From Romeriopsis navalis LEGE 11480 (lineage in GTDB: Bacteria > Cyanobacteriota > Cyanobacteriia > Leptolyngbyales > Leptolyngbyaceae): 54,751 bases of DNA. Location: positions 1 to 54,751 of the forward strand of contig NZ_JADEXQ010000034.1 in NCBI RefSeq assembly GCF_015207035.1, written 5' to 3'. The notes beneath the pieces were generated by a model. The model saw nothing but the letters and a program-made list of their open reading frames with translations, did no database searches and was not told the origin of the DNA. The position numbers were made by a program, and so were the translations under genes. This document shows, one piece after another, positions 36,260 through 44,209 of the stretch. The stretch's first letter is position 1; each line of letters starts with the position of its first letter.

Positions 36260-36889
36260 TTAGTACGACACCCCAGGGGTCTGATGAATCGCGGCATCAT
36301 CACGGAGTTGCCGCAACAGAAAGTCCGCGACATCGGCGCGCGAAATCTTGAGTTTTGTGGTTTTATCACTGCTGGGAAAGCCATAGCGATACTGGCGCGT
36401 CCGTTCTCCATCGGTGAAGGCACTTGGGCGGACGATCGTCCAATCGAGGTGGCTTTGTTTCACCAGTGCTTCCTGCTTTTGGTGATCGGCAAATACTTTT
36501 CGCAAGAGGTCACCAAACATGATGTATTTCCAGAAAAAGTTGAGATTTCCCCAACTGTCGCCTGCACCTAAAGTGGACTGACAGATCAGACGCCGAATGC
36601 CGGTGGCTTCCATTGCCTGAATAATTTGCTTTGTGCCTTCGGAGCGGATTGTGCCGGTGAGTTGCTTGCCGGCACCGAGAATACAGGCAACAGCATCTTG
36701 ACCTTGCATCGCTTGGGTGACGGCCTGGGGATCAAGTACATCGCCCTGAAAAATGTGGAGTTGTGGGTGTTGTTGGGGCAGTTTGGCCGGTGTGCGGGCA
36801 AAGGCTGTGACGGTATGGCCTGCTTCTAGGGCTTGTTGGACGAAGTGTTGTCCGATGTGGCCGGTCGCACCGAAAACTAATAGTTTCAT
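36260..36889 (-). CDS. Atypical SDR / NmrA-like NAD(P)-binding protein
   Basis: A 209-residue Rossmann protein with the N-terminal motif FGATGHIGQHFVQQAL, then FQGDVLDPQAVTQAMQGQDAVACILGAG and WTIVRPSAFTDGERTRQYRYG, typical of the atypical SDR family that includes flavin reductases and NmrA-like redox sensors. The canonical Tyr-x3-Lys is absent, as usual in this group. Start ATG 36889. It probably forms an operon with the DUF1772 gene downstream. The divergent AraC gene begins 247 bp away. Confidence 0.88.
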   Translation of the reverse strand: MKLLVFGATGHIGQHFVQQALEAGHTVTAFARTPAKLPQQHPQLHIFQGDVLDPQAVTQAMQGQDAVACILGAGKQLTGTIRSEGTKQIIQAMEATGIRRLICQSTLGAGDSWGNLNFFWKYIMFGDLLRKVFADHQKQEALVKQSHLDWTIVRPSAFTDGERTRQYRYGFPSSDKTTKLKISRADVADFLLRQLRDDAAIHQTPGVSY

Positions 36890-37135
36890 GATGTTTTTCC
36901 TGCGGGTTGAATAATCACAGTTCCAACTTAGAGAAATCTAATTGCCGTCGCTATTTGATTCTGGGGAAACTATCACAATCTTGCTATGGCTTTATGGGGG
37001 GTAGCGCAAACTAAATGAAATGCCCATACTCAAAACTAGATGTATGGGGCCAGCCGGATGAATCAAGTCGCTTCCCAACCGTCAATACTGAGTCACCTCC
37101 CCTGTCGATCGAGCCAAGCTTAGGGGTGGGAAAAT

Positions 37136-37930
37136 ATGCTGGTGGAACAGTTTCAGCCGAGTCCCGGTGAAGCGCGTTGCCAATTCGAGGGTGAGCACAC
37201 GATTTTTCTTTCCCTGGCACCGCGCCCGGTGGAATTATTACAAGTTCATGAGGGGAAGACCTACACGAGCTTGTCCGGCAAAGGTGATATTGCCTTGCTA
37301 CCGGCAGACATGCCGCTGTTTGCCCGCTGGGATAGCCCGGATCACTACTTGCGGATACGGTTGTCCACTCAGTTCATGCAAAACGTGGCGCAGGAAACGC
37401 TGTCCCAAAATCCGGATCACCTAGAATTCACTCCAACGGCGAATCTGCGCCATCCTCAGATTGAGTCGATCGGCATGATGCTCTTGGGCGAGCTGCAACA
37501 GTCGAATATCGGCAATCGACTGTATGTTGATGCTCTCGCGAATGCCTTAGCGGTAAACTTGCTGCGGCACTATGTCGCGCACCAGTCAGCGGTGCCAACC
37601 TATACGGGGGGAGTGCCCCAATGGCAACTGCGACTGGTAATTGATTATATTGACGCAAGTTTGGCGCAGGATATTAAGCTGGCGGATTTGGCGCAGTTGT
37701 TAGATATGAGTCAGTTTCACTTCGGGCGGTTGTTTAAGCAGTCGATCGGCGTATCACCGCACCAATATTTAATTCAGCAACGGGTGGAATGGGCCAAGCA
37801 GTTGTTGAAACAGACCGATCGCTTAATTGTCGATATCGCCTTGGATTGTGGGTTTAACAGCCATAGCCATTTGACTAAGCAGTTTTGTCAACTGACCGGC
37901 TTGACGCCAAAAGCCTATCGCACTAGTTAA
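37136..37930 (+). CDS. AraC family transcriptional regulator
   Basis: 264 residues. The N-terminal cupin-like sensor part (about 1-150) includes DIALLPADMPLFARW. The C-terminal DNA-binding domain (about 165-262) has both helix-turn-helix motifs: DIKLADLAQLLDMSQFHFGRLFKQ and VDIALDCGFNSHSHLTKQFCQLTGLTPKAYR. Start ATG 37136 with GGGG/GGGAAA about 8 nt upstream. It is divergent from the SDR/DUF1772 pair, which makes that pair its probable target. The effector is unknown. Confidence 0.92.
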   Translation: MLVEQFQPSPGEARCQFEGEHTIFLSLAPRPVELLQVHEGKTYTSLSGKGDIALLPADMPLFARWDSPDHYLRIRLSTQFMQNVAQETLSQNPDHLEFTPTANLRHPQIESIGMMLLGELQQSNIGNRLYVDALANALAVNLLRHYVAHQSAVPTYTGGVPQWQLRLVIDYIDASLAQDIKLADLAQLLDMSQFHFGRLFKQSIGVSPHQYLIQQRVEWAKQLLKQTDRLIVDIALDCGFNSHSHLTKQFCQLTGLTPKAYRTS

Positions 37931-38483
37931 ATGATTGACGCTGGTGGTTTTACCCGACGCGACATCAAGATCAAGCACTACATCATGCTTATAGACAGAC
38001 TTTGCGCTGCAAGTTGACCAAATGCTGCTTTAACTTCGCCTTTAATTTTATTTTGGTTCCTCGGCGCTTTTAGGTGAGGTCCGCTACACTATTTTGCTGG
38101 TTGCCCTGACTTAAGATGTTGTTTTCCATCAATCATCGCCGAAATTTCGGAATATTTATCAATTGGCAATTAGGGAAAAGCAAAAAAATGCTTGATCTGT
38201 AAACTTAAAGGCTGGAGCAATTTTGATGAATTTCTAGAACTCTGCCCATATTTTTGTTCCTTCAGAGAAATAATGGGTAAACTGACTAAGTTGAGTTCGA
38301 AAAAATGCGAACTTTGGTCAAAAATGGTCAGGATCTTAAATATATCGGAATGATGCTGGTTTAGCCTTTCGGTCTAGATCATTCTGGTACTCAGTGACAT
38401 TCTCTGAGCGAATTGGCATTTCTACCGCGCGAGCGATTTCGTTTACTTTGCTTGGGCTTTGAAGATCACTTGCAGGAGAATAT
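37931..38483. promoter_or_regulatory. Long leader/promoter region upstream of the PTPA-CTERM gene
   Basis: 553 bp without a recognisable gene. It contains a perfect 12-bp palindrome CCGAAATTTCGG (38139-38150), a small inverted repeat GTTCG/CGAAC near 38297-38315, and a run of A-rich, U-rich sequence. AGGAG lies about 7 nt before the ATG at 38484. A long regulated 5' leader is possible. Confidence 0.4.
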
Positions 38484-39341
38484 ATGGTTATTTCCATGAC
38501 AATTAAAGGTCGGATTTATCGTTACGCTGTCTTGCCTTTAGCCGTGCTTGGTGCCCTGTGGTCTGCTTCGGAGGCGCAGGCGCTGAGTTTATTTGTTGAC
38601 GATCGTGCAGGATTTAATGCGAGTTTGACCCTAAACTCCGCTTCTACAGTGGTCGATTCGGGTGGTGCCTTTGCTCCAGATGAGGCGGCAGGTACGAGTT
38701 TGCCATCGGTGACACGTACTGGTGCGATTGCTGGCCAGTCGTTGACCTACAGTATCTATGACATTGACTTTAGTAATACGCCTACAGGTACGATTACGCC
38801 TGGAACGGTTGGTGGCGATATTGCTGAGTTAGATAATCTCAAGATTGAGTCGCCAGCCCGTCAGGGTAATGCGGAGGGCACTGGAACCTGGGGTGTTGAT
38901 AGTGCTTTTGGCGCTAGCTCCACGCGGAATGCCGGGCTGTTCGACTTTGATCGACCTATTGGCCATTTTGGGCTTGATTTGCACGACTTTGAAAGTTCTG
39001 CTGTTGGTACGTTGGGGCAGATTCGGCTCTATAACAATGGCAATTTGCTATCGGGGCTGACGCAGAATATTGTTTGGAGTGACGACGGGAATGATGTGTC
39101 TCACTTTATTGGTGTTGTGGCGATGAATCCGAGTGAGTTCTTTGATTCAATCGTGTTTGTATTAGGTGACGATGATTTAGGTGATCAAGGCTTTAGAGAG
39201 AGCTGGGCAGCCGATCGCTTTACCTTTGGTGAAGCCTCGGCAGATGTGGCGACACCTGTCCCAACGCCAGCACTGCTGCCAGGCGTAGTGGGTTTAGGTG
39301 CTTCGATTTGGCGTAAGCGTCGTCGGACTCAGCAGGTGTAG
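38484..39341 (+). CDS. Exported PTPA-CTERM sorting-domain protein
   Basis: 285 residues. There is a Sec signal peptide (basic MTIKGRIYRY, hydrophobic AVLPLAVLGALWSA, cleavage after SEAQA around residue 33). A secreted beta-rich domain of about 220 residues follows, with motifs FDFDRPIGHFGLDLHDFES and ADRFTFGEAS similar to other PEP-CTERM exported proteins. The C-terminus VPTPALLPGVVGLGASIWRK plus a basic tail is the PTPA-CTERM type of sorting signal (motif, hydrophobic helix, Arg/Lys cluster) found in cyanobacteria. It is expected to be processed and surface-located by an exosortase-like enzyme; none is encoded in this window. RBS AGGAG supports ATG 38484. Confidence 0.9.
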   Translation: MVISMTIKGRIYRYAVLPLAVLGALWSASEAQALSLFVDDRAGFNASLTLNSASTVVDSGGAFAPDEAAGTSLPSVTRTGAIAGQSLTYSIYDIDFSNTPTGTITPGTVGGDIAELDNLKIESPARQGNAEGTGTWGVDSAFGASSTRNAGLFDFDRPIGHFGLDLHDFESSAVGTLGQIRLYNNGNLLSGLTQNIVWSDDGNDVSHFIGVVAMNPSEFFDSIVFVLGDDDLGDQGFRESWAADRFTFGEASADVATPVPTPALLPGVVGLGASIWRKRRRTQQV

Positions 39342-39405
39342 CATCAATGTTTATACTATCGGATTGATTGACTGTCTTTGTTGCAAGATGATTTGTTGAT
39401 TTGAG

Positions 39406-39431
39406 CCTCGCAGCTGTAGCTGCGAGGTTTT
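39406..39431 (+). terminator. Rho-independent terminator of the PTPA-CTERM gene
   Basis: CCTCGCAGC-TGTA-GCTGCGAGG, a 9-bp perfect GC-rich stem with a 4-nt loop, followed by TTTTCTC. It lies 65 bp after the stop codon. Confidence 0.85.
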
Positions 39432-39543
39432 CTCATATCCTGATCTGGCTCAAATTCTGGGCTGTGGGAGGGAAAGGACTTACAGAATAGCAATCTAACC
39501 GAGCGAGTGATGTAGTGCTTTGCTTCAACATCAAGATCAAGAT

Positions 39544-40290
39544 TTAGGTCAGATTCAGTCCGCCATCAGCCATTAAAATTTCGCCGGTTATATAGTGGCT
39601 GGCGACCAGCATTGACGCAACCTGAGCGATTTCGGTTGGTTCGGCACCGCGTCCCATCGGCGATCGTGCTTGCCAAAGCTCACGCGCGGCAAGCCAATTC
39701 TGACTCATTGGCGTATTCACCAAACCGGGGGCGATCGCATTCACTCGAATATCCGGGGCCAAGTTGAGGGCCAAGAGCTTGGTCATATGATTCAATGCGG
39801 CTTTACTGGCGGAATAGGGAATCGAGGCACCTTTAGGCCGAATCCCGGCATGGGAGCTGATATTTAAAATGCAACTCGGACATTCGCGGGTTGAAGACTG
39901 GCGCAGGGCGCTTTCCGCTGCGGCAATTAACGTCCAAGGAGCAATGACGTTGACTTCATAGAGGTCGCGCCAGATTTCCGGTGTGGCAGCTTTGAGTGCA
40001 GTATGGGGAATGGTGGCGCTAATCCCGGCGTTATTGACTAATACATCGAGCTGATTGTATTTTTCCAAAACTGCGGTAATCAGATCACGCGATTGGGTTT
40101 GGTCGGATAGATCGGCTTGAAAATACGTGGCTCCAGGATATGCGGCGGCGAGCGCTTGTCCGGTATCGACGGAGGATTTGGAATGGAAAGCGATGATAAA
40201 TCCATCTGCGGCCAGTCGTTTGGCGATCGCCATACCGATTCCCGATGTGGACCCCGTAACTAATGCCACCCGCTTTGCGTTTTGATTCAC
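39544..40290 (-). CDS. SDR family oxidoreductase
   Basis: A 248-residue classical SDR with TGSTSGIGMAIAKRL, LVNNAGISATIP, the catalytic Ser in LNISSHAG, Tyr/Lys in IPYSASKAAL, and the ending ITGEILMADGGLNLT. It most resembles FabG-like or 3-oxoacyl/sugar-type reductases; the substrate is unknown. I choose a GTG start at 40290, preceded by GGGGAG about 10 nt away. The frame is open to 40386, but those residues (rich in Cys, His, Ser, Lys) are unlike the family and would run into the next gene. It is the last gene of a three-gene minus-strand run with the DHFR-like and hydrolase genes. Confidence 0.88.
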   Translation of the reverse strand: MNQNAKRVALVTGSTSGIGMAIAKRLAADGFIIAFHSKSSVDTGQALAAAYPGATYFQADLSDQTQSRDLITAVLEKYNQLDVLVNNAGISATIPHTALKAATPEIWRDLYEVNVIAPWTLIAAAESALRQSSTRECPSCILNISSHAGIRPKGASIPYSASKAALNHMTKLLALNLAPDIRVNAIAPGLVNTPMSQNWLAARELWQARSPMGRGAEPTEIAQVASMLVASHYITGEILMADGGLNLT

Positions 40291-40327
40291 CGTCTGGATA
40301 CTCCCCTTGTGCAAGTGGACTTTTGCT

Positions 40328-40888
40328 TTATTCGATCGAGATTGCTGGTGCGATTTTGTAATGCAATTGCACAAAGCCAAATTCAAATGCTTTTGTGCTG
40401 ATACATTGCAGTTGAATATCTTGCGTTAAAGGACCAAAGAGCGGCTTACCGACACCGAGAATCGTGGGAATCACTGTGATGATGAGTTGATCAACAAGTC
40501 CAGCAGCGAGGAAGCGTTGAATTGTGATGCCACCATCAACGTAGATATGTTTGATGCCTTTGGCGGCTAGCCGATCGCACAATGCTTCGGGCGTTTCGGC
40601 AGAATGCGAAATGGTGTCCGGTAGACGTGCCGGGAAATCGATCAAATTGCGACTCAGCACCACCACGGGCATATCGCCATAGGGCCATTGGCCAAAGGAT
40701 AAAACTTGCTCGTAGGTGTTACGGCCCATCACGAGGGTATCGATTTCGGCCATAAATGCCGCATAACCACAATCTTCATCCGCCGGAACAGTCGCATTTG
40801 CCGCATCCAGCCAATCAAGATCGCCATTCTCACGGGCAATAAACCCGTCGAGGCTGGTGGCAATGAAGACAGATATTTGAGGTTTCAT
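40328..40888 (-). CDS. Dihydrofolate reductase-like (RibD C-terminal domain) protein
   Basis: 186 residues of the RibD_C/DHFR-like fold: SVFIATSLDGFIARENGDLDWL at the start (substrate and NADPH side), TLVMGRNTYEQVLSFGQWPYGDMPVVVLSR, and GIKHIYVDGGITIQRFLAAGLVD followed by PTILGVGKPLFG. It is not the housekeeping FolA but the accessory family of NADPH-dependent reductases often carried in small operons. Its start is 16 bp after the upstream hydrolase gene stop and its own end is 37 bp before the SDR start, so co-transcription is very likely. Confidence 0.9.
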   Translation of the reverse strand: MKPQISVFIATSLDGFIARENGDLDWLDAANATVPADEDCGYAAFMAEIDTLVMGRNTYEQVLSFGQWPYGDMPVVVLSRNLIDFPARLPDTISHSAETPEALCDRLAAKGIKHIYVDGGITIQRFLAAGLVDQLIITVIPTILGVGKPLFGPLTQDIQLQCISTKAFEFGFVQLHYKIAPAISIE

Positions 40889-40904
40889 GAGGTGGTGATT
40901 GAGC

Positions 40905-41792
40905 TTAAGCTCGCAAAAATGGCTTGATGCTCTGAATATATTGCTGAGGTTGCTCTAGATCAGGAAAATGTCCACAGCCATCAAATTTGATCATCTTAGC
41001 CTCAGGCACATGGACCGATACAGAGGTGAAATCAGTATGTTGATGGGAACGATCGCGATTGCCATAAATCATTAAGGTTGGAGTCGTGATATTTTGCAGG
41101 CTTGAGTCTTCCGTCCGATTCAACCCCTGGACCAGGCTGGCCAAACAAAAGCAGCCGCCAGATAGTAATGCCTGATCAGCCTGGTGAACAAAGGATGATT
41201 TTTGCTCACTGCGACTTGGTAAAGCTTTGTCATACCATTTCGCGGACAACTGGCGTACCAAACCAGCCGCTAAAAGTTGTCCAACGTAGGGAATATGCAA
41301 AACCCGTGGAATAATCTGTCTATCCCATTGACGCATTGCCTGGAAAGATGGCGTTTGCCCCAGGACTAAATGTGACACACGATCGGGATAGTGCTGCGCT
41401 GCATACATTGCAAAAAAGCCATTAGCACAGGTAAAAGCCAAAGCCGCAAAGGGAAGCTTAAGTCGATCCATCACCTCAATGACAGTTTCTCCCATCTGCG
41501 ATACCGAAAAATCGAACTTGAAGGATGGATAGGAAAATCCAAATCCTGGTAAGTCAAATCCAATTACTCGAAAATCAGGTTCCAGTAGTTGAATGATTTC
41601 ACGATAATGTTCCAGCACACAAGGACCATCTGGCACAAGGATAATGGCTTGTTTACTACCACCCGTATCAAGTATGCGAATTGTCCCAGCCTGTGTCTGG
41701 AGCAATTGCATTTGCTGATTCCAGAGACTGTCTACTTGCCTACGTCGCCCTCGGATCGTGCTGATGAGACTGTCAAGATGTGAGCCTTGCAT
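40905..41792 (-). CDS. Alpha/beta hydrolase with Cys at the nucleophile position
   Basis: A 295-residue alpha/beta hydrolase. The oxyanion loop region (IILVPDGPCVLEHYREI), the FDLPGFGFS block, the acid YGNRDRSHQ and the His of GCGHFPDLEQP are all present. The nucleophile elbow reads LAFTCANGFFA where typical relatives have L-V-G-H-S-M-G-G-F-V-A, so C122 takes the place of Ser and N124 the place of Gly. It may be a Cys hydrolase (as in dienelactone hydrolase) or inactive. Start ATG 41792 (MQGSHLDSL). It is the first gene of the three-gene operon with the DHFR-like and SDR genes. Confidence 0.85.
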   Translation of the reverse strand: MQGSHLDSLISTIRGRRRQVDSLWNQQMQLLQTQAGTIRILDTGGSKQAIILVPDGPCVLEHYREIIQLLEPDFRVIGFDLPGFGFSYPSFKFDFSVSQMGETVIEVMDRLKLPFAALAFTCANGFFAMYAAQHYPDRVSHLVLGQTPSFQAMRQWDRQIIPRVLHIPYVGQLLAAGLVRQLSAKWYDKALPSRSEQKSSFVHQADQALLSGGCFCLASLVQGLNRTEDSSLQNITTPTLMIYGNRDRSHQHTDFTSVSVHVPEAKMIKFDGCGHFPDLEQPQQYIQSIKPFLRA

Positions 41793-41826
41793 ATTAGGAC
41801 AATATTGCTAGATTGTGATGCTTTTA

Positions 41827-42033
41827 CTACTGCGCCAAACTCTGATAGACGATCGTCAAAAATGCTTTCGGATTGAGGAATCCATCGCCCCATGCTTTGT
41901 CATAATCCGCTGTCGGCTGCGATGCAAGAAACTGCTCCAGGGTTTGGCCTTTGGCGATCGCGGCTTCCGTCTGTAGCCGAACATTCACCAGCATCTTGCG
42001 GTAAGCCGCGGGAGCTTTTTGCATATCCCGCCA
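41827..42033 (-). pseudogene. C-terminal fragment of an MBL-fold hydrolase (remnant)
   Basis: The frame WRDMQKAPAAYRKMLVNVR ... QTLEQFLASQPTADYDKAWG ... FLTIVYQSLAQ resembles the last 65 residues of metallo-beta-lactamase-fold hydrolases, where a long helix and the (K/Q)PTADYD-x2-WG-x-GFL motif close the protein. An in-frame TAG a few codons upstream (about 42051-42053) and the absence of any zinc-binding H-x-H-x-D-H part show only the tail remains. Nothing else recognisable lies in 42054-42199. Confidence 0.55.
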
Positions 42034-42199
42034 TTGTAGCGATCGCCCGCGCTATCGTGGGGCGATCAAGCATTCTGTCTCATCGCTTTAAACAACTTCA
42101 GTCGCCTAAATCATTCGCAAACTTGCGTTACGCGATCGGCCCAATACAACTGCTACTGAATCCCAAATGGATTCTCCCAATAATCACTATGGTTACATT

Positions 42200-42700
42200 T
42201 CACCGCTGAAAGTTCTGCACATTCAACTCAAACCAAATTCGCATAATGCCATCATCGCCTATTTCCTCCCGCATCACCCGAAATCCCAATGTGCTCAGAA
42301 TATGTCGCGACGCCTGATTGCTTTGCCGTGCGCAGGCCACCACGCGATCGGTTAACCCTTGCTCAAATACATAATCCACTGCCGCCCGACTCGCCTCCTG
42401 CGCAAATCTCCGGCCCCAATACGCCGGATGCAACACATAACCCAACTCAAAATCCACTCCAGCATTTGGAAAGATGATCATCCGACCAATCACCGTACCC
42501 GCTAAACAGATTGCCAGTGGCCCATAGCCGGTTTTGCTCCATTTCGTCACCGCACGATCGACACTTGCTGCCGTCTCAGCCAATGTCCGCACACCCGTAC
42601 CGAAATGCTCAAACACGCGATCGTCCGCATAAATCTGGGCGATCGCCGATGTATCTGATGTCTGTAGAGGACGTAAAACTAATCGTTCAGTCGAAATCAT
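42200..42700 (-). CDS. GNAT family N-acetyltransferase (RimJ/RimL type)
   Basis: 166 residues of the acetyltransferase_3 (RimJ/L-like) subgroup: STERLVLRPLQTSDTSAIAQ at the N-terminus, FELGYVLHPAYWGRRFAQEASRAA carrying the acetyl-CoA loop, and ACARQSNQASRHILSTLGFRV near the C-terminus. This is the classic architecture for enzymes acetylating N-terminal amines of proteins or small molecules. Start ATG 42700. Substrate unknown. It is isolated on its strand, with a remnant region downstream. Confidence 0.9.
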   Translation of the reverse strand: MISTERLVLRPLQTSDTSAIAQIYADDRVFEHFGTGVRTLAETAASVDRAVTKWSKTGYGPLAICLAGTVIGRMIIFPNAGVDFELGYVLHPAYWGRRFAQEASRAAVDYVFEQGLTDRVVACARQSNQASRHILSTLGFRVMREEIGDDGIMRIWFELNVQNFQR

Positions 42701-42853
42701 TGTCTCCCCAGTTGATATTGTCTCCCCGGTTGATTATGAGATTTTGGCGCTGCACCGTTGGCTTGGCAATCATTCCTTAAACTATGCCACCCAATATTAA
42801 CAGCAGCAAAGCCATGAATTTTCAGCAAATAAATTCCCGGCAAAAGCCAGACC

Positions 42854-43471
42854 TTACCGATGGAAGATCGCTAAAAGCAAATAGATTAAGGCAATTATCA
42901 GACCCACACGCTCAGAATTTTTATAGTCATAAAAGTCAAACCGTAATTTCCGTTTCCTAGGGGTGGCAATGCCCTGATTAATCCGGCGTTCTAAGCGTTT
43001 CATATAAAATTCAGGTCGGCCACTATCCCAGCTTTCCCAAGCAATTTCATTTCCATCCTGCCAGCGCAACACGAGCTGTCGCTGGACCACTGGCTTGACC
43101 CGCGTTACCCCGGCAGTCAGCTCAACTTTAGCTGGTTTGACGCGCTCCATGAGTCGAACCGCGCGCAATTGGCTCAGAGGCTGCTGATACACTTTATAGG
43201 TGATGCCACCCGACGAAAATTGGCAGCGATCGTGTTTGTGATCGAGGATGAGCGCTCGGTCCCAAAGTAACCAGCGATTTAGACAACCCATTGCCCCAGA
43301 CACACCGCTAACGAACAGATATACAAAGCACCGTAGTGTGATATTGGCTGGATTATAAAAAATGCTCCAGGGAATCAGTACAAAAAACAGTAGGAAAAAC
43401 AAGCCCGCTGAGTAAAGGGCGGCCTTCTTGCGATCCGGCTGATACTGACGGGGCTGGGAATAGTTAGACAT
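42854..43471 (-). CDS. Membrane protein of unknown family
   Basis: 205 residues. Two adjacent hydrophobic helices near the N-terminus (about 16-36 and 46-66) form a hairpin, a cytosolic domain of about 110 residues with many basic residues follows (IAWESWDSGRPEFYMKRLER), and a third helix forms the C-terminus (VGLIIALIYLLLAIF). I do not recognise a family. The middle part (YKVYQQPLSQLRAVRLMERV) recalls the membrane-hairpin-plus-PH-like arrangement seen in several small bacterial proteins, but this is only a resemblance. Start ATG 43471. It has no close neighbours on the same strand. Confidence 0.7.
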   Translation of the reverse strand: MSNYSQPRQYQPDRKKAALYSAGLFFLLFFVLIPWSIFYNPANITLRCFVYLFVSGVSGAMGCLNRWLLWDRALILDHKHDRCQFSSGGITYKVYQQPLSQLRAVRLMERVKPAKVELTAGVTRVKPVVQRQLVLRWQDGNEIAWESWDSGRPEFYMKRLERRINQGIATPRKRKLRFDFYDYKNSERVGLIIALIYLLLAIFHR

Positions 43472-43562
43472 GCAATGATGATGCGGTTGGCAAAGCTGAA
43501 GATGCTCTACTATTCAAGGTTCCCGATAATGTGTCTCAATCATCCTAGTGCAACCTATGGGA

Positions 43563-43990
43563 TGACTCAACTCACTCCGGTGCAGTTTGCGATCCGCTGT
43601 GGTCTCAGTGTTTGACTTAATCGGTTCACCTGACGCTGCTGGCTGATAAAGGCTTTGGCCGTGTGGTGTTCCTGATCACCTGATTTATCGGGGGTCATTC
43701 TGATTGCAAACTGAAAGATGAACAACTGCTCTGGTATTTGGCCAGGAAGGGACAGCAAGTCAGACTTGCTAAACTATTATTTTCACTTGGTGTTAGCTCA
43801 AACGTGATGGCAAATTGGCACAACGCTTTGGCCTTTCAACCTGACGACTCAGAGGCAGTACGGTGGCCTGATAGCGATGATGACGCTCGGCGACTGGGAA
43901 CTTGCTCAAAACCATCAAACACCGCTTTGACACGCATCGCTACTATCAGACCACAAACCATGATGATGTTTATTGCGATTCTAAACTCAG
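43563..43990 (+). pseudogene. Degenerate coding debris, possibly a transposase remnant
   Basis: Short broken frames. LTLLADKGFGRVVFLIT (43630-43680), flanked by stops at 43618 and 43681, resembles the L-L-A-D-R-G-F block of IS4-type DDE transposases. Further on, LLWYLARKGQQVRLAK and QYGGLIAMMTLGDWELAQNH lie in different frames. No terminal repeats could be tied to it, so the identity is tentative. The stretch 43991-44147 holds nothing clear. Confidence 0.25.
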
Positions 43991-44147
43991 CAATAGAAAA
44001 TAATATTGCGCAAATTTAAGTTTGCTCAGTTTAGTCCGACATCGGGATTAGATTCAACATACTAATTGCTGCAAGCATTGCGATTTTGAGCATATCCCTA
44101 TAATTTAGAACGGCAAAATCACAATTGATCTAGCGACAAGAATGATC

Positions 44148-44186
44148 AACATAATTTGTATTGTGTCGTGCAATACAAATTATGTT
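44148..44186. repeat. Perfect 16-bp inverted repeat
   Basis: AACATAATTTGTATTG - TGTCGTG - CAATACAAATTATGTT, an exact 16-bp stem with a 7-nt loop, ending 23 bp beyond the patatin-like gene stop. It is AT-rich and has no T tract, so it is not a standard terminator. It could be a MITE-like or IS-derived element next to the debris at 43563-43990, or a protein-binding site. Confidence 0.8.
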
Positions 44187-44209
44187 CGTAGAGTTGGTGC
44201 CGATCGAGA

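Noticed and set aside
35701-36423. 240-codon version of the DUF1772 protein
   Set aside because: The first 75 residues would overlap the NmrA-like gene and look like shadow sequence; ATG 36198 has GGAGG and the family start.
44148-44186. Inverted repeat taken as the terminator of the lipase gene
   Set aside because: AT-rich stem with no T tract on the relevant strand; kept as a repeat of unknown role.
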